This document shows positions 34,871 through 44,929 of a stretch of DNA of 64,000 nucleotides, piece after piece (the first letter of the stretch is position 1; each line of letters begins with the position of its first letter). The translations under genes and the position numbers were made by a program. The notes under the pieces were generated by a model. It searched no databases. It was not told the DNA's origin and was given only the letters and a program-made list of their open reading frames with translations. Origin of the DNA: Hyperoodon ampullatus (lineage: Eukaryota > Chordata > Mammalia > Artiodactyla > Ziphiidae); the NCBI GenBank assembly GCA_949752795.1, contig OX457062.1:90943777-91007776 (forward strand). The letters run 5' to 3'.

Positions 34871-35358
34871 TGTTGGGTTGCACGCCGCAGGCCTACAAGG
34901 CCTGCACTTGCCTAGCTTTAAGAAGCAAAGAGCCCAGAGTCAGCAACAGAGACATCAATGGTTTAATGGATGGGGGAATCTTACACATCTGAAGCAAGGT
35001 CCTAGAGGGACACCCCACAGTGTGCAGAGAGGCGGGCAGGACATGGTGGCAGTCTTCATTCCCGGAGGAGAAGGGGAAATTACCAGTTACAAAGTGATGT
35101 CAGGTGGACTCATTAGTTACCAGGGAAACCAGCAGAGGGGCATGCCCCTCACCGCCACTTTGATAAGAACAAGCACTAGCAGGGGCCTGGGGCAAGTATG
35201 TGGGAAGGTCAGTCTTGTGCATAAGATATAGATGAAGCAGGCACTGGTCGGGCAGGGAGTGCACAGAGAGCAAGAGAACAGCCATCTTGAGTGGCCTGAC
35301 CATACACTCACAAAGACAGAAGTCACATTTGAGTGATACAGCTCTCCCTCACTTGTCA
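34871..35358 (-). repeat. Solo LTR (ERV1-like), antisense
   Basis: Bounded by TG at 34871 and CA at 35358. In the complement, 'ccattaaaccattgatgtctctgttgctgac' resembles an R/U5 region with an ATTAAA signal. Family not named. Confidence 0.55.
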
Positions 35359-35985
35359 AGTAATAAATTCAACTTGACTTTTTTAGTTCTAATGATCCTC
35401 ATATGCACTACAAAACCCCAAGAGGAGGACAGAGTATATGCCTTTCCCAAGCTTATCTGGCCACAGACCACTTTTCTCAATGTGCCTTAGACTAAAGATT
35501 CCTTGCTCTCTTCCTTAAGGTGTATCTCTAAATTGATCTGTTTTTATCAGGTATTCACAATACCCAACTAACTTAGAAATAAAATTTTAAAAATCTAAGA
35601 CAAGAAAATCTGAAGTACACTACAGAAAAATTTGGAGATAATTATATATTTACCAAAGTATCTAGTTCCTGAAAAATTGGTTCACCATGCTGTGAATTAA
35701 AATTTCTCCTTGCAAGTTTAAATGACTCCAATTATATACATAGCTCTTTCAGAGCCATCCACTTTGTGTACTTGGTATTCAGCTAGTCTTGGACCGAACA
35801 ACTAAGTAAGTAGAACTCCAAGAGGAGGACAGCTGAACTCATTCTTTGATTTTTTGGAAAATAATCTCTCTATATCCTAAGTGCAGCTGTTTTCCTAAAA
35901 ATTAGTTTTTTTCTCTCCATCAAATATTGTTAAAGAAATAACCTCCTCGTCTCCACACTGAGGCTTTGGTCCAAGCACTTGACCT
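35359..35985. other. No gene recognised
   Basis: Intergenic. The phrase 'ccaagaggaggacag' occurs at both 35420 and 35819, probably by chance or through an old shared repeat. Confidence 0.4.
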
Positions 35986-35987
35986 TG

Positions 35988-36925
35988 CTGGGGAGGAAGA
36001 GATTTTCTTCTGCCCTTCTAGGTCCTTCTGGCTGGTCTAAGAAACAAATTGACATGAGACAGATTAAAAGGAGAAAATCAAACAAAAGTTTAATAACATG
36101 TACACATGGGAGAGACCCAGGAAAACCAAGTAACTTGCCAAAAAGGCCAAAGCCCTTACCTTAAAAATCATCTTCAGCTAAAGACAAAAGAGGTTGGGGG
36201 TAGTGGTTTGGGACTTCAAAGGGGAAGAAGGCAATTCACAAGGAGATGGAAAAGCAAATGTTTAGTAAACAAATGTTTGTGGGCCAAGCAGAGACAATGG
36301 GACCCAGAGTGGGCTCCGATCTCTAGGCCCTGCCAGCTTTCCCCACCATACCTAGCCCATAATCTTTGCAGACATTTCTGGTGATAGCTCTATTCTGGAA
36401 ATGATGCCAAAAGGTTGGCTTCTCTGCCCTGGTGCTGGATTGAATCTCAGAGACAGAGTTTTGGGTGAAGTAGAAAAGGATAGCCTTATTGCTTTGCCAG
36501 GCAAAGGGGGCCACAGCGGGCTCCTGCCCTGAAAAACTATGTGTCCCAACCCAGGAGGATCTGATGAGGGTTTTATAACAACAGTTCAAGGGTAGGGTTG
36601 CTGATAAGATCAGGTGTGCACAGGGCCTGCCCTCCCTTAATCTCATCTCAGGTGGTGACCTAATCTTGATGTTTCTCTGGTCCCTTTAATCTTGGAACTC
36701 AGGGAAGGTCATGGAGGCTGGAGTCTGGCCTACAAGAAACAGGGGACAAAAAAAGCCCTCTGTGCCTGGGAACCCCACAGGCCCTTTATCTAAATTCTTA
36801 GGCAGCTAAGGGGGAGATAAAGAGAAAGACTTCTTGAGTTCTCTGTTTTTTAAAAATCATCAGCCTGAAGTACTCCTCATGCCATAAAGTCACATTTTGG
36901 GGGTGGCAAATTTTGCTCCTCAATA
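35988..36925 (-). repeat. ERVL/MLT2-like LTR, antisense, with a nested LTR
   Basis: Nearly the same sequence as the 15,196-15,739 LTR ('cttctggctggtctaagaaacaaattgacatg' in both, ending 'ggtggcaaattttgctcc'). It is interrupted between 'tctattctgga' and 'ggccctttatctaaattc' by a 378-bp LTR that is absent from the 15-kb copy. Confidence 0.7.
36402..36779 (-). repeat. Nested solo LTR, antisense
   Basis: Bounded by TG (36402) and CA (36779). Its complement runs from tgtggggttcccaggc, has a TATA-like gttataaaacc, then gcaataaggct as a likely poly(A) signal, and ends ggcatca. Absent from the equivalent position of the 15-kb LTR, which proves it is an insertion. Confidence 0.75.
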
Positions 36926-36954
36926 CAACCTACAATAATACAGCTTCCTAAATT

Positions 36955-37400
36955 ACCTCTCCACATCCGCTCTTGGACCCCTTCATTCTCCTCAGTGGCC
37001 AGAAGAATCTTATGAAAATATGTCAATTAATTAATTATAACCCTTCTATGACTGCCCATCACCTTTAGCAGTTAATTTTGGTCTATAAGACCATTGGTCT
37101 ATCAGATCTGATGCCTGTCCACAATACGAGGCCCACCTCACACATTTCTCTATTACTGTTTGGCCCCAGACACACTATTCTTCTTTCAGTTTCTCCAATA
37201 CCCCAAACTCCTTCCTTCTGCCTCAGGGCCCTTGCACACACACTATTCCCCATCACTTCAAGTATTCTCTCTTACTCACCCTACCTCCCACCCCACCCCC
37301 AATCTCAGCCTGCCTGGTCATTCTTCAGAGCTCTGCTCAAAGGTCACTACTCAAGGAAGCTTCCCCTAACCCTCTCTACCAGCACTACCACCAGGACTGG
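36955..37400 (+). repeat. LINE-2 (L2) fragment, left part
   Basis: L2 3' pattern: 'ttctgcctcagggcccttgcac', 'cctggtcattcttcagagctctgctcaaaggtcac', 'aggaagcttcccctaaccct'. It continues after the LTR at 38208-38345. Confidence 0.75.
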
Positions 37401-37417
37401 GTTTGCCTCTTGGTGGG

Positions 37418-38207
37418 TGTCGCGTCAAAAGACAGAACGAAACCAAAGATTAGAAGCAGGAAGGATTGATTACTCACAGCAAACAAGGAGAACACTGGGG
37501 ATCTTTCCCAAAGCAGTATCTCCCTGAACAGCAAAATTGGGGGAGGTTTAAGCTAAGGGTTCATGCATATTCATGAAGAGGCTTGGAAGACGAATGCATA
37601 TTTATGAAGGGGCTTGGATGGTGTCTGCATATTCATGAAGGGGCTTGAGCAGAGGAGAATTCAGCATAGAATTGGGGCAAAGGTTGACAGAGTCCAGGCT
37701 CTAGGTGATCGAAGTCAGAAAAGGTCAGCAAAGGTCAGCGCCATTCCTTAGCTTCCAGTTAATCTGGTGGTTGAGTGCTCCAAGGGGTTTGAATTCTGCA
37801 AAACAGCTCAAGAATGTGCTTCGGGCTAATCTTTACCTTTGAAACAGAACTGGGAGTCTTTACAACTGATACATTGTCTCTGATATGCTTACTGTTATCT
37901 CCCTGGCCTGGTAATAGCTGTTTGTTTTTACCTTCTTTTGTTCCCTTAAAATCATTATTACTGTGATCTATTCTTTTGGAAGGGCAGGCATTGTGGTCAG
38001 GCTTAGATCACAAAGTGGCTTAGGCCTAAAATGACTTTTCGGGAATTTCCTGGCAGTCCAGTGGTTAGGATTCCACTCTCACTGTGGAGGGCCCAAGTTC
38101 AGTCCCTGGTCAGGGAACTAAGATCTGGCAAGATGCGCCGAGCAGCCAAAATAATAATAATAAGATAAAATGACTTCTCTTATGTTATGTCTGGTTCTCT
38201 TCCTCCA
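37418..38207 (-). repeat. LTR inserted in L2, antisense, with 31-bp tandem repeats
   Basis: From tgtcgcgtcaaaagacag to about ctcttcctcca. A 31-bp unit containing tgcatattcatgaa occurs three times, starting at 37564, 37595 and 37626. It splits an L2 and was itself hit by a short SINE at 38041. Boundaries are approximate, as no clear duplication is visible. Confidence 0.55.
38041..38165 (+). repeat. Short CHR-type SINE, sense
   Basis: 'gggaatttcctggcagtccag' to (aat)n. The duplication taaaatgacttttc (38027-38040) and taaaatgacttctc (38166-38179) differs by one base. Confidence 0.92.
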
Positions 38208-38345
38208 GGGACCCCCTACCCTATCTGCTTTACAGGACCTTTAGTTATAAGCTCTCACTGCACTTCTCCTTTGTAGAAACTAAATCATGATTTATAATGT
38301 AAATTATTTAGAATTCTATTTCTTTCCTTCCAAACTCCTTCATAT
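38208..38345 (+). repeat. LINE-2 fragment, right part
   Basis: Resumes the L2 interrupted by the LTR: 'accccctaccctatctgc', then a stretch matching the L2 3' end. Diverged. Confidence 0.5.
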
Positions 38346-38780
38346 CATATACACACACCACAGTGAAAGTTAGCTCCAGGGGAAAGTTAGTTAACAGGGG
38401 TTAGCATTATTAATCGTCTTATTCCAGTAGGTCTGGGGGCTATGTGCTCATGGTCACCAAGTAGCTAACTTCTTCCATTTAATGGGGGTTTTAGCATCTG
38501 TAAAACAACTCAGTAAATGTAACAGTATCAATGCATCAGATATTGTTATGTAGGTACTTCAGAGTGGAGCTAAAGCAGAGGGCCTGGGGGAAGGGTTCTG
38601 TCCCGGCCAAGGCTCCATAAGGTCCTGCGCCGTTACAGTATGAGGGACCAGATAACTGGACTGACAGAACACATTACATCATGCATGGATAATAGCCTCT
38701 GTAGTTCTATTCTGTAAATATCCCATACTCCACGTCTTGAAAGAGGAATTTAATTACCATAGATAATATTAGATTAGAAT
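38346..38780. other. No gene recognised
   Basis: Intergenic. Nothing named. Confidence 0.4.
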
Positions 38781-38965
38781 CCCCAATTTATACCATCCGT
38801 AAAAATACTGTACAAAGAACAAAAAAAATAGAAAAAAAATAGGAGGAACCCTGATGACTTTCATGTAGAAAAGATGTTCTTAAATAAGACACAAAATTCA
38901 AAGCCACTAAGAGAAAGTGTGTATTGAGAAATGGAATATTTCCTGCCATATCAGTAAACAAAGGA

Positions 38966-39451
38966 TGTCACAGTCATCAGGGATTGCAGCCACCACCTGC
39001 GGTGAGCTGGTGAGCCCTGAGGAAACTCAGGAAAGAAACAATGAATACCTGCCATCCAGCGGCTGTCAGACTGCAGCCACTCCCTGCAGTGAGCCCTGAG
39101 GAAACTCAGGATGTGAAAACACGGGATACTGGCCCCAGATAGCTGAGGTACCTATCAAAGGAATGATTTCAGTGAGCCCAGACTCTTGCCTCTTCCCATA
39201 CAGAGAAAAGCGCTAAATTCCTTAACTTGAGCTATGTGGTTTTCTTTAATTAACAATAATCTTTTGAAGTTCAGACTACCTGCCCTTTGCTGCAAAATTC
39301 CTATATACCCTGGCTCCCCACCTCGCATCCTTGGAGCAGTTCTCTCAGGGTTTCTTGAGATGCTGCCTCCTGGGCCTGAAGTCCTAAATATTTCTGCCAA
39401 ATAAAACGTAACTTTCAACTTTTAGGTTGTGAATATTTTTTTTGGTCGACA
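38966..39451 (+). repeat. Solo LTR, sense
   Basis: From tgtcacagtcatcaggg to ttttggtcgaca. It contains two copies of 'gagccctgaggaaactcagga' (39010 and 39089 regions), a TATA-like ctatatacc near 39302 and an AATAAA at 39401, ordered as expected for a sense LTR. Family not named. Confidence 0.65.
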
Positions 39452-39476
39452 GTATCACATTTAAAATTTTAATACT

Positions 39477-40098
39477 GGTAATTCCCTGACAGTCCAGTCG
39501 TTGTGTTGCAGGAAGGCAGACCCCTGCCAGGGCCCAAGAGTGGGCTCTTGTCCAATACTCGGAAATGAACTGTCCGAGGAGACACAAGTGCTGACAAAGC
39601 AAGAGACTTTATGGGGAAGGGGCGCCTGGGTGGAGAGCAGCAAGGTAAGGGAACCCAGGAGAACTGCTCTGCCATGTGGCTCACAGTCTCAGGTTTTATG
39701 GGAATGGGCTACTTTCCAGGTTGTCTCTGGCCAATTATTCAGACTCAGGGTCCTTCTTGGTGGTGAGCGCATTGCTCAGCCAAGATGGATTCCAGTGAGA
39801 AGAATTCTGGGAGGTTGGTAGGACATATGGACTGGCATCTCCTCTCTCCTTTTAACCTTTCCCAAATTCTTCCAGTTGGTGGTAGCTTGTCAGTTCTGTT
39901 TGTTACCGGGACCTCCTGTGGTAAGATAACTCATGCAAGTGGCTACTATCTTGCCTGGCCAGGTCAGGCAGTTTTGGTCAGTGTTTCCCCTAACAGTTGG
40001 GATTCCATGCTTTCACTGCCGACGGCCTGGGGTTCGGTCTGTGGTTGGGGAATTAGGATCCTGTAAGCCACCTGGCGCTGCCAAAAAAAAAAAATTTT
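39477..40098 (+). repeat. Short CHR-type SINE, split by an LTR
   Basis: The left part is 39477-39503 ('ggtaattccctgacagtccagtcgttg') and the right part 40000-40098 ('ggattccatgctttcactgccgac' to the A tail). The duplication ttttaatact is at 39467-39476 and 40099-40108. Confidence 0.88.
39504..39995 (-). repeat. Solo LTR nested in a SINE
   Basis: 492 bp, bounded by TG and CA, with an exact 4-bp duplication gttg (39500-39503 and 39996-39999), the size typical of gammaretroviral/ERV1 integration. The complement begins tgttaggggaaacactgacc. The interrupted SINE reads continuously across the gap. Confidence 0.9.
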
Positions 40099-40221
40099 TT
40101 TTAATACTATAAACAAAGATAGAAAATAAGCTATAGAGTTGAAGAAAATATTTTCAACATATATACCAAATGATTAGTATCTAGAATACATAAAGAACAT
40201 CTAACAATAAGAAAAAGAGCA

Positions 40222-40565
40222 GGACTTCCCTGGTGGCACAGTAGTTAAGAATCCGCCTGCCAATGCAGGGGACACAGGTTCGAGCCCTGGTCTGGGAGGA
40301 TCCCACATGCTGTAGAGCAACTAAGCCCGTGCGCCACAACTACTGAGCCTGCACTCTAGAGCCCGCAAGCCATAACTACTGAGCCTGCGAGCCACAACTA
40401 CTGAAGTCCGGGCGCCTAGAGCCCGTGCTCCACAACAGGAGAAGCCACCGCAATGAGAAGCCCGTGCACCGCAACAAAGAGTAGCCCCACTCGCTACAAC
40501 TAGAGAAAGCCCATGCACAGTAGCAAAGACTCAATGCAGCCAAAAGTGAATGATTTTTTTAAAAA
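40222..40565 (+). repeat. CHR-type SINE, sense
   Basis: Long form, 'ggacttccctggtggcacag' to an A-rich tail. The duplication agaaaaagagca is at 40210-40221 and 40566-40577. Confidence 0.95.
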
Positions 40566-40794
40566 AGAAAAAGAGCAAAAAACCCAATAGAAAAATGAGC
40601 AAACTCATAGGAAAACTACAAGTTACCAATAAACATACAAAGGATGTTCAGTGTCACTACTGTTAAAAAACAAAATTCAACCAAGTAAATTTTGAAGATC
40701 TAATTGGCTTTATTCAATGATTCATGAATCAGGCAGCATCTCATCCAGTAAACAGAAGGGCAGTCCGAGGGGTTGTACAAAACGGAAGGTTTTT

Positions 40795-41116
40795 TTTGTT
40801 TTTTCTTAATAAATTTATTTATTTTATTTTTGGCCGCATTGGGTCTTCATTGTTGCACGCTGGCTTTTCTCTGGTTGCGGAGAGTGGGGCCACTCCTCGT
40901 TGCAGTGTGCAGGCTTCTCATTGCGGTGGCTTCTCTTGTTGCAGAGCACAGACTCTAGGCACGCGGGCTTCAGTCGTTGTGGCACACAGGCTCAGTAGTT
41001 GTTGCACATGGGCTTAGTTGCTCCACGGCATGTGGGATCTTCCCAGACCTGGGATCGAACCCGTGTCCGCTGCATTGCCAGGAAGATTCTTAACCACTGT
41101 GCCACCAGGGAAGCCC
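40795..41116 (-). repeat. CHR-type SINE nested in the LTR
   Basis: The 16-bp duplication aaaacggaaggttttt is at 40779-40794 and 41117-41132. Antisense long form ending 'accaccagggaagccc'-like sequence. Confidence 0.95.
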
Positions 41117-41150
41117 AAAACGGAAGGTTTTTATAGGCAGAAGGAGGGTG

Positions 41151-41497
41151 CAGTTGGCCCTCCATATCTGTGGTTTTGGTATCCATGGATTCAACCAACA
41201 CAGATCGAAAATATTCAGAAAAAAAATTCCATAAAGTTCCAAAAAGCAAAACGTGAATTTGCTGTGCCCTAGCATCTATTTACATAGCATTTACATTGTA
41301 TTTAGAACTATTTACATAGCATTTACATTCTATTATATGTTATAAATCTAGAGATGATTTGAAGTATACAGGAAGATATGCATAGATTTTATGTAAATAC
41401 TACACCATTTTATATAAGGGAATTGAGCTTCCATGGATTTTGGTATTTACTGAGGTCCTTGGAACCAATCCCCTCCCCAGATACATGGACAGCTGTA
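41151..41497 (+). repeat. MER2 (Tigger-family) DNA transposon
   Basis: Starts cagttggccctccatatctg and includes 'tggattcaaccaacacagatcgaaaatattc', ending 'catggacagctgta', i.e. a complementary terminal repeat. Non-autonomous, about 347 bp. It is nested in the LTR. Confidence 0.85.
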
Positions 41498-42340
41498 TTA
41501 GCAAAAGAAAAAAAAAGGGTTCTTTCGGGCCAAGCTATCTTCTTTGGGGGTAAGGGAACTGCAGGGGTCTTTATCATACAGATCACCTCACTAGTGTTGA
41601 TGAAGTAATTTCAGATTGATTATTTTAAAGATCACATTTCCGGGAAGAGTTGAAACTTCAGTTAAGTCTTAGTTTGCTGTACTGGAAGCAAATGACTCTA
41701 CATTGGGCTTATTTCTTTTTAACAATATTAATTATGGAAAAGTAAAGTAAAACAATAAGACATCACTTTTACCCAACAGATTGACCAAGATATACAAATT
41801 TGGCAATATGAAATAATGGCACAGATATGGGGGAAATAGTCTCATGCACAGCTATTATGTGTATACATTTCTCAGCATTTGTCTCCTAGTGATATTTGCA
41901 TGTATGCATGCAGAGTATGTTTATTATAGCATTGTCCATAATAACAACAATTGTAAACAACATATATTATCACTAAGCGAATGGCTATTCAGAGTGTGGA
42001 ATGTTACGCAGAAAAGTAGAAGGAATAAGGGAGAACTGTACATACTGTGGACAGATCTCCAAGGCCCTTTGCTAGAAGAAAACAGCAAATTGAGGACTCC
42101 AACAGGAACACATACATACACATATGCACAGACAAAATACTATATATTTTCTATTAATACATATATGTATTGTATGTAAAAGTACAGAAAAATGTCGAAG
42201 ATAAATACAGGTTCATAAGAAGAAACTTTTGGTGAGAGAGATGAGGAAGCCAGGATTAGTAAAAAGTCATTAGCTTTACCTGTAATGTTTTAAACGTTTA
42301 GAAGAACAAATTTATGTATTACTTATGAACTTAATACTTA

Positions 42341-42755
42341 AAAATATTAAATGAGATACAAAGAGAAAACATCTAGCACACAGCAGGCTCTCATGAACTG
42401 TAAATTTGTCTCTCTCCACCAAAAGTGATTAATACCTTGGGTTCAAACACAATAACCAGATCCCACCAATGTGTCCCATGAAAATAAAATGTGTAAGGCA
42501 TAGTCCAGGAAGAGAAGGCCCTGACATGGCACGTGGAGAGTGGTGACTTAGGGAGTGGAACAGAAGGAAAATTGGTACAGGTACAGGCAGAAACGTCACT
42601 GCCCACACAAAAATGAACAAATGAGATCAGGGAAGATAGTCTCAAAGTAAAGAAACACAAAGAAATGCCCAAGGAAAAGACAGGAGAACCGTGATGCCAT
42701 AACTATTCTCTTACTAAGCTTCCACTAAGCTCCAATCAGTTCACATGCAATGTAC
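42341..42755. other. No gene recognised
   Basis: Intergenic sequence upstream of the ZNF202 CpG island. Nothing named. Confidence 0.4.
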
Positions 42756-42759
42756 CATT

Positions 42760-42905
42760 TAGCCTGCACAGTAACAGTATTACTACGCCCATTTCAGAAG
42801 ATGGACACTGAGGTTCAGGTGTGAATTTGTCGGAACCCCTACAACTGACGGCGACTACAAGAGCCGGTATTCAAACCCACAAACTGCTCTTTTCTACCAT
42901 GCTTC
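42760..42905 (-). repeat. MIR SINE fragment, antisense
   Basis: 'cccatttcagaagatggacactgaggttcag' and 'gagccggtattcaaacccac' match the MIR core in reverse. Confidence 0.7.
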
Positions 42906-42999
42906 GCCGACAATGCAAAGGAAAAAAAAAATCAAGAAAAGCAAGTCAAGATATTAGGCATCAAAATTAAAACAAAGACCCAAAACAGAAAGGAGCCCC

Positions 43000-43500
43000 C
43001 CTTGCAGAAGGTACGTGTGTTAATCGAGGGGCCCCCCCCACCCATGCAGAGAGGGGCGGGCGAGCGGGCGGAAGCTGAGGCACCCCGACCCGCTTCCCCT
43101 GGGAATACGACGGCTCCACGAGCTAGGGGCACAGAGAGACGAGCAAACCTCCCAAGAGCCTAGAAAGGCCCCAGCGCGACGAAGAGGCGGGGCGAAGGGC
43201 AGCTTCCGGTTCCGGGCGCAAAGGCCCCACGTGTTCCGACCCGCCAGGCCCCGCGCGGCTCGGATCTGGCGGCGCTGCTAGGGCCGGGAGTGGGTTGGGG
43301 AGAAGCCGGGGCAGGGGAGGAGCCGCCGGAGCTGTCGGAGCCGTGAGTACTGGGGGCTGGGCCGGGCCGGGCCGGGCCGGAGCGGGCTGAGCGGGGCTGA
43401 GCGGGGAGGAGGGGGAGGGGTCGGAGACCCCGCCCCCCTAGAGCCTGGGGAAATCGTACTGTCCTGTGGAAGGGGTGGCGGCAGTATGTCGAGGGGGCTG
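43000..43500 (+). promoter_or_regulatory. CpG island and presumptive ZNF202 promoter
   Basis: The densest CpG stretch in the window apart from the ERV LTR. It contains an ETS-type 'cttccgg' near 43203, a CACGTG E-box near 43228, and a (GGGCC)n patch at 43360-43382. There is no TATA box, typical of a housekeeping zinc finger gene promoter. Long open frames here (both strands) are a by-product of GC richness. Confidence 0.75.
43230..43342 (+). other. ZNF202: Probable ZNF202 5' untranslated exon 1
   Basis: A strong donor, gtgagt, at 43343-43348 closes a GC-rich segment. The transcription start is not determinable, so the left edge is a guess. Splicing to the acceptor at 56460-56461 would give the known arrangement of a non-coding first exon and a long first intron. 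Confidence 0.5.
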
Positions 43501-43829
43501 AGGCGTAGTGGTCCCCGTGTTTCCTGGCGGCCGAAGCTAGAACCTTCGGGTACGTGGAACGCGCTCCACGCTTCTTTCTTTGCAGCCACCGCCCTCCGCC
43601 CCCTCTTGAGGCCTGCAGAAACGCAGTTAGTTCGTACCTCCTTCCCATTGCTTCCGCGCCAACTGGCCCCCCCGGCACCGTGGGAGGAGTGGTCGAGGCC
43701 CCTTCATTTCCCGCAGTTTTTTATCCCACCTCTCAGCTGGCTCGAGATTCCCCCCGAAGGCTCCCTGCCCAGGCGAGCCCCATCACTTGCCACCACTAAC
43801 TACGCCGCAACACACGCAGATACCCTCAG

Positions 43830-43903
43830 CCGTGATTTTATCACCCGTGATTTTTACCACGCGTGATTTTATCACGCGTGATTTTAATCGCCCGTGATCG
43901 TGC
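43830..43903. repeat. Palindromic GTGATTTTATCAC minisatellite
   Basis: Four full 15-16 bp units and a partial fifth: CCGTGATTTTATCAC, CCGTGATTTTTACCAC, GCGTGATTTTATCAC, GCGTGATTTTAATCGC, CCGTGATCGTGC. Each good unit is an imperfect inverted repeat, gtgat...atcac. Lies about 490 bp inside intron 1 of ZNF202. Confidence 0.9.
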
Positions 43904-44929
43904 TAGGCCTTGGAGACCGCCTGGCCTGTGGCTTTTAAGCTGCACCGTGACGGACCCGAGCTTCCTCTCAAGCCAATGACTACAGTCTCCACTTGCAACT
44001 TTCCTCCCCCACCCCCTAACAGCCAGTTTGGGCACTTTTCTCGACACCACCGCTACCCTCAGCGGGAGTATATGGGGCCTGCTTCTTATCTGGTTTTGCG
44101 AAAAGCTTGTTAGTTTGTATGCCAGGGATTTGCTACCTTTTTTCAGAAAGGTGCCAGCCCGATTTTCATTTTTCTGGGCCTTGATGTTCTTGTCTTCTAG
44201 GCGCCTTGATAACCCTGTTTGCCTTGGTCGTGGGGAGCAGGGCCACATCCAGGCTCTACTTAGAGGCTAGGCTTAGAACTGTTGCTTTTTCTCTCTGTCC
44301 GCATTCTGCAGGTGACACCCAGGGCATCCTCACTCAGAAGCCACAAGGAAAGCTAGTGGAGTCCCTCATCCCTCCAACTTCTCTTCCAAGCTGCCCCATG
44401 GCCCTTGATCCAGAAAGCCACTTCAGAAAGGTTGTGGGACAGCCATGGGAGGCTTGTTGCTGGGAAATGTATGACAGCGGAACAGTTAGGGTTTGTAGCC
44501 ATTTGTCTTGGGTAGCTTTCTGCTATTACTATCTCGCCTAAGAGGGTGGGCAGGCTTGGAGGGAGGAAGGAAAAATTTTTTCTCCTAGGACTAAGCACCT
44601 GGGATTCATAATCTTGTCCCCTTTTTCCTCCAGCTGTACCCGTTTTGCACTCTTTCTGTATACCATATTGCAGTAGACAGTCATTTCAAGGGCACAGCAA
44701 GGTTTACTACGAAGTGAGGGACTCTTGGGCATTATAAACTATGCAGATGAGGTAAGTTACAGGTTTACAACCATTTTTTTTTCCAGCTAATTTGGCACAG
44801 ACGTAAAACACACATATAGCAGTCCTAGACTCCTTTCCTCCTTTAAATTTGGCCAGCACTGGAAAAGTTGAATCCCTTCTGCTCGAACCTCAGATTTATC
44901 TCCTTTGCCTTAGGTACTGGTCCTCAGAC
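43904..44929 (+). other. ZNF202 intron 1, proximal part
   Basis: No recognised repeat. A segment at about 44313-44430, between 'tccgcattctgcag' and 'cagaaaggttgtg', has acceptor- and donor-like edges and could be an alternative untranslated exon, but this rests on splice motifs only. Confidence 0.3.

Larger units (their letters stand above)
40661..41724 (-). repeat. LTR (MER34-like), antisense, with two nested elements
   Basis: The + strand begins tgttaaaaaacaaaattcaacc and continues 'ctaattggctttattcaatgattcatgaatc', ending 'cttatttctttttaaca'. It is interrupted by a SINE and a MER2. Without these the LTR is about 400 bp. The flanking L1 resumes on each side. Confidence 0.6.
38780..42340 (+). 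repeat. Ancient L1 (L1ME-like) host of nested insertions
   Basis: Sense L1 ORF2 and 3' end visible in pieces: 38840-38960 ('gttcttaaataagacacaaaattcaaag'), 40108-40210, 40578-40660 ('ccaataaacatacaaaggatgttcagtg') and 41725-42340 ('agcattgtccataataac' and the 3' part). Between the pieces sit an LTR, a SINE split by an LTR, a second SINE, and an LTR holding a SINE and a MER2. Confidence 0.65.

Noticed and set aside
38966..39140. Possible direct-repeat array or CRISPR-like unit
   Set aside because: Only two related copies of 'gagccctgaggaaactcagga' with unequal spacing inside an LTR. This is a eukaryotic context and the repeats are ordinary LTR enhancer repeats.
43160..43678. 172-codon minus-strand frame in the CpG island
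   Set aside because: A product of GC- and CpG-rich sequence with few stop codons. It is low-complexity (Pro/Ala/Gly/Arg), with no domain and no splice logic.
43486..43866. 126-codon plus-strand frame near the ZNF202 promoter
   Set aside because: Overlaps intron 1 and the GTGATTTTATCAC array. No recognisable protein motif.
44313..44430. Alternative ZNF202 5' exon
   Set aside because: Acceptor- and donor-like edges exist, but such motifs are common by chance and no transcript evidence is available. Mentioned only as a weak possibility.
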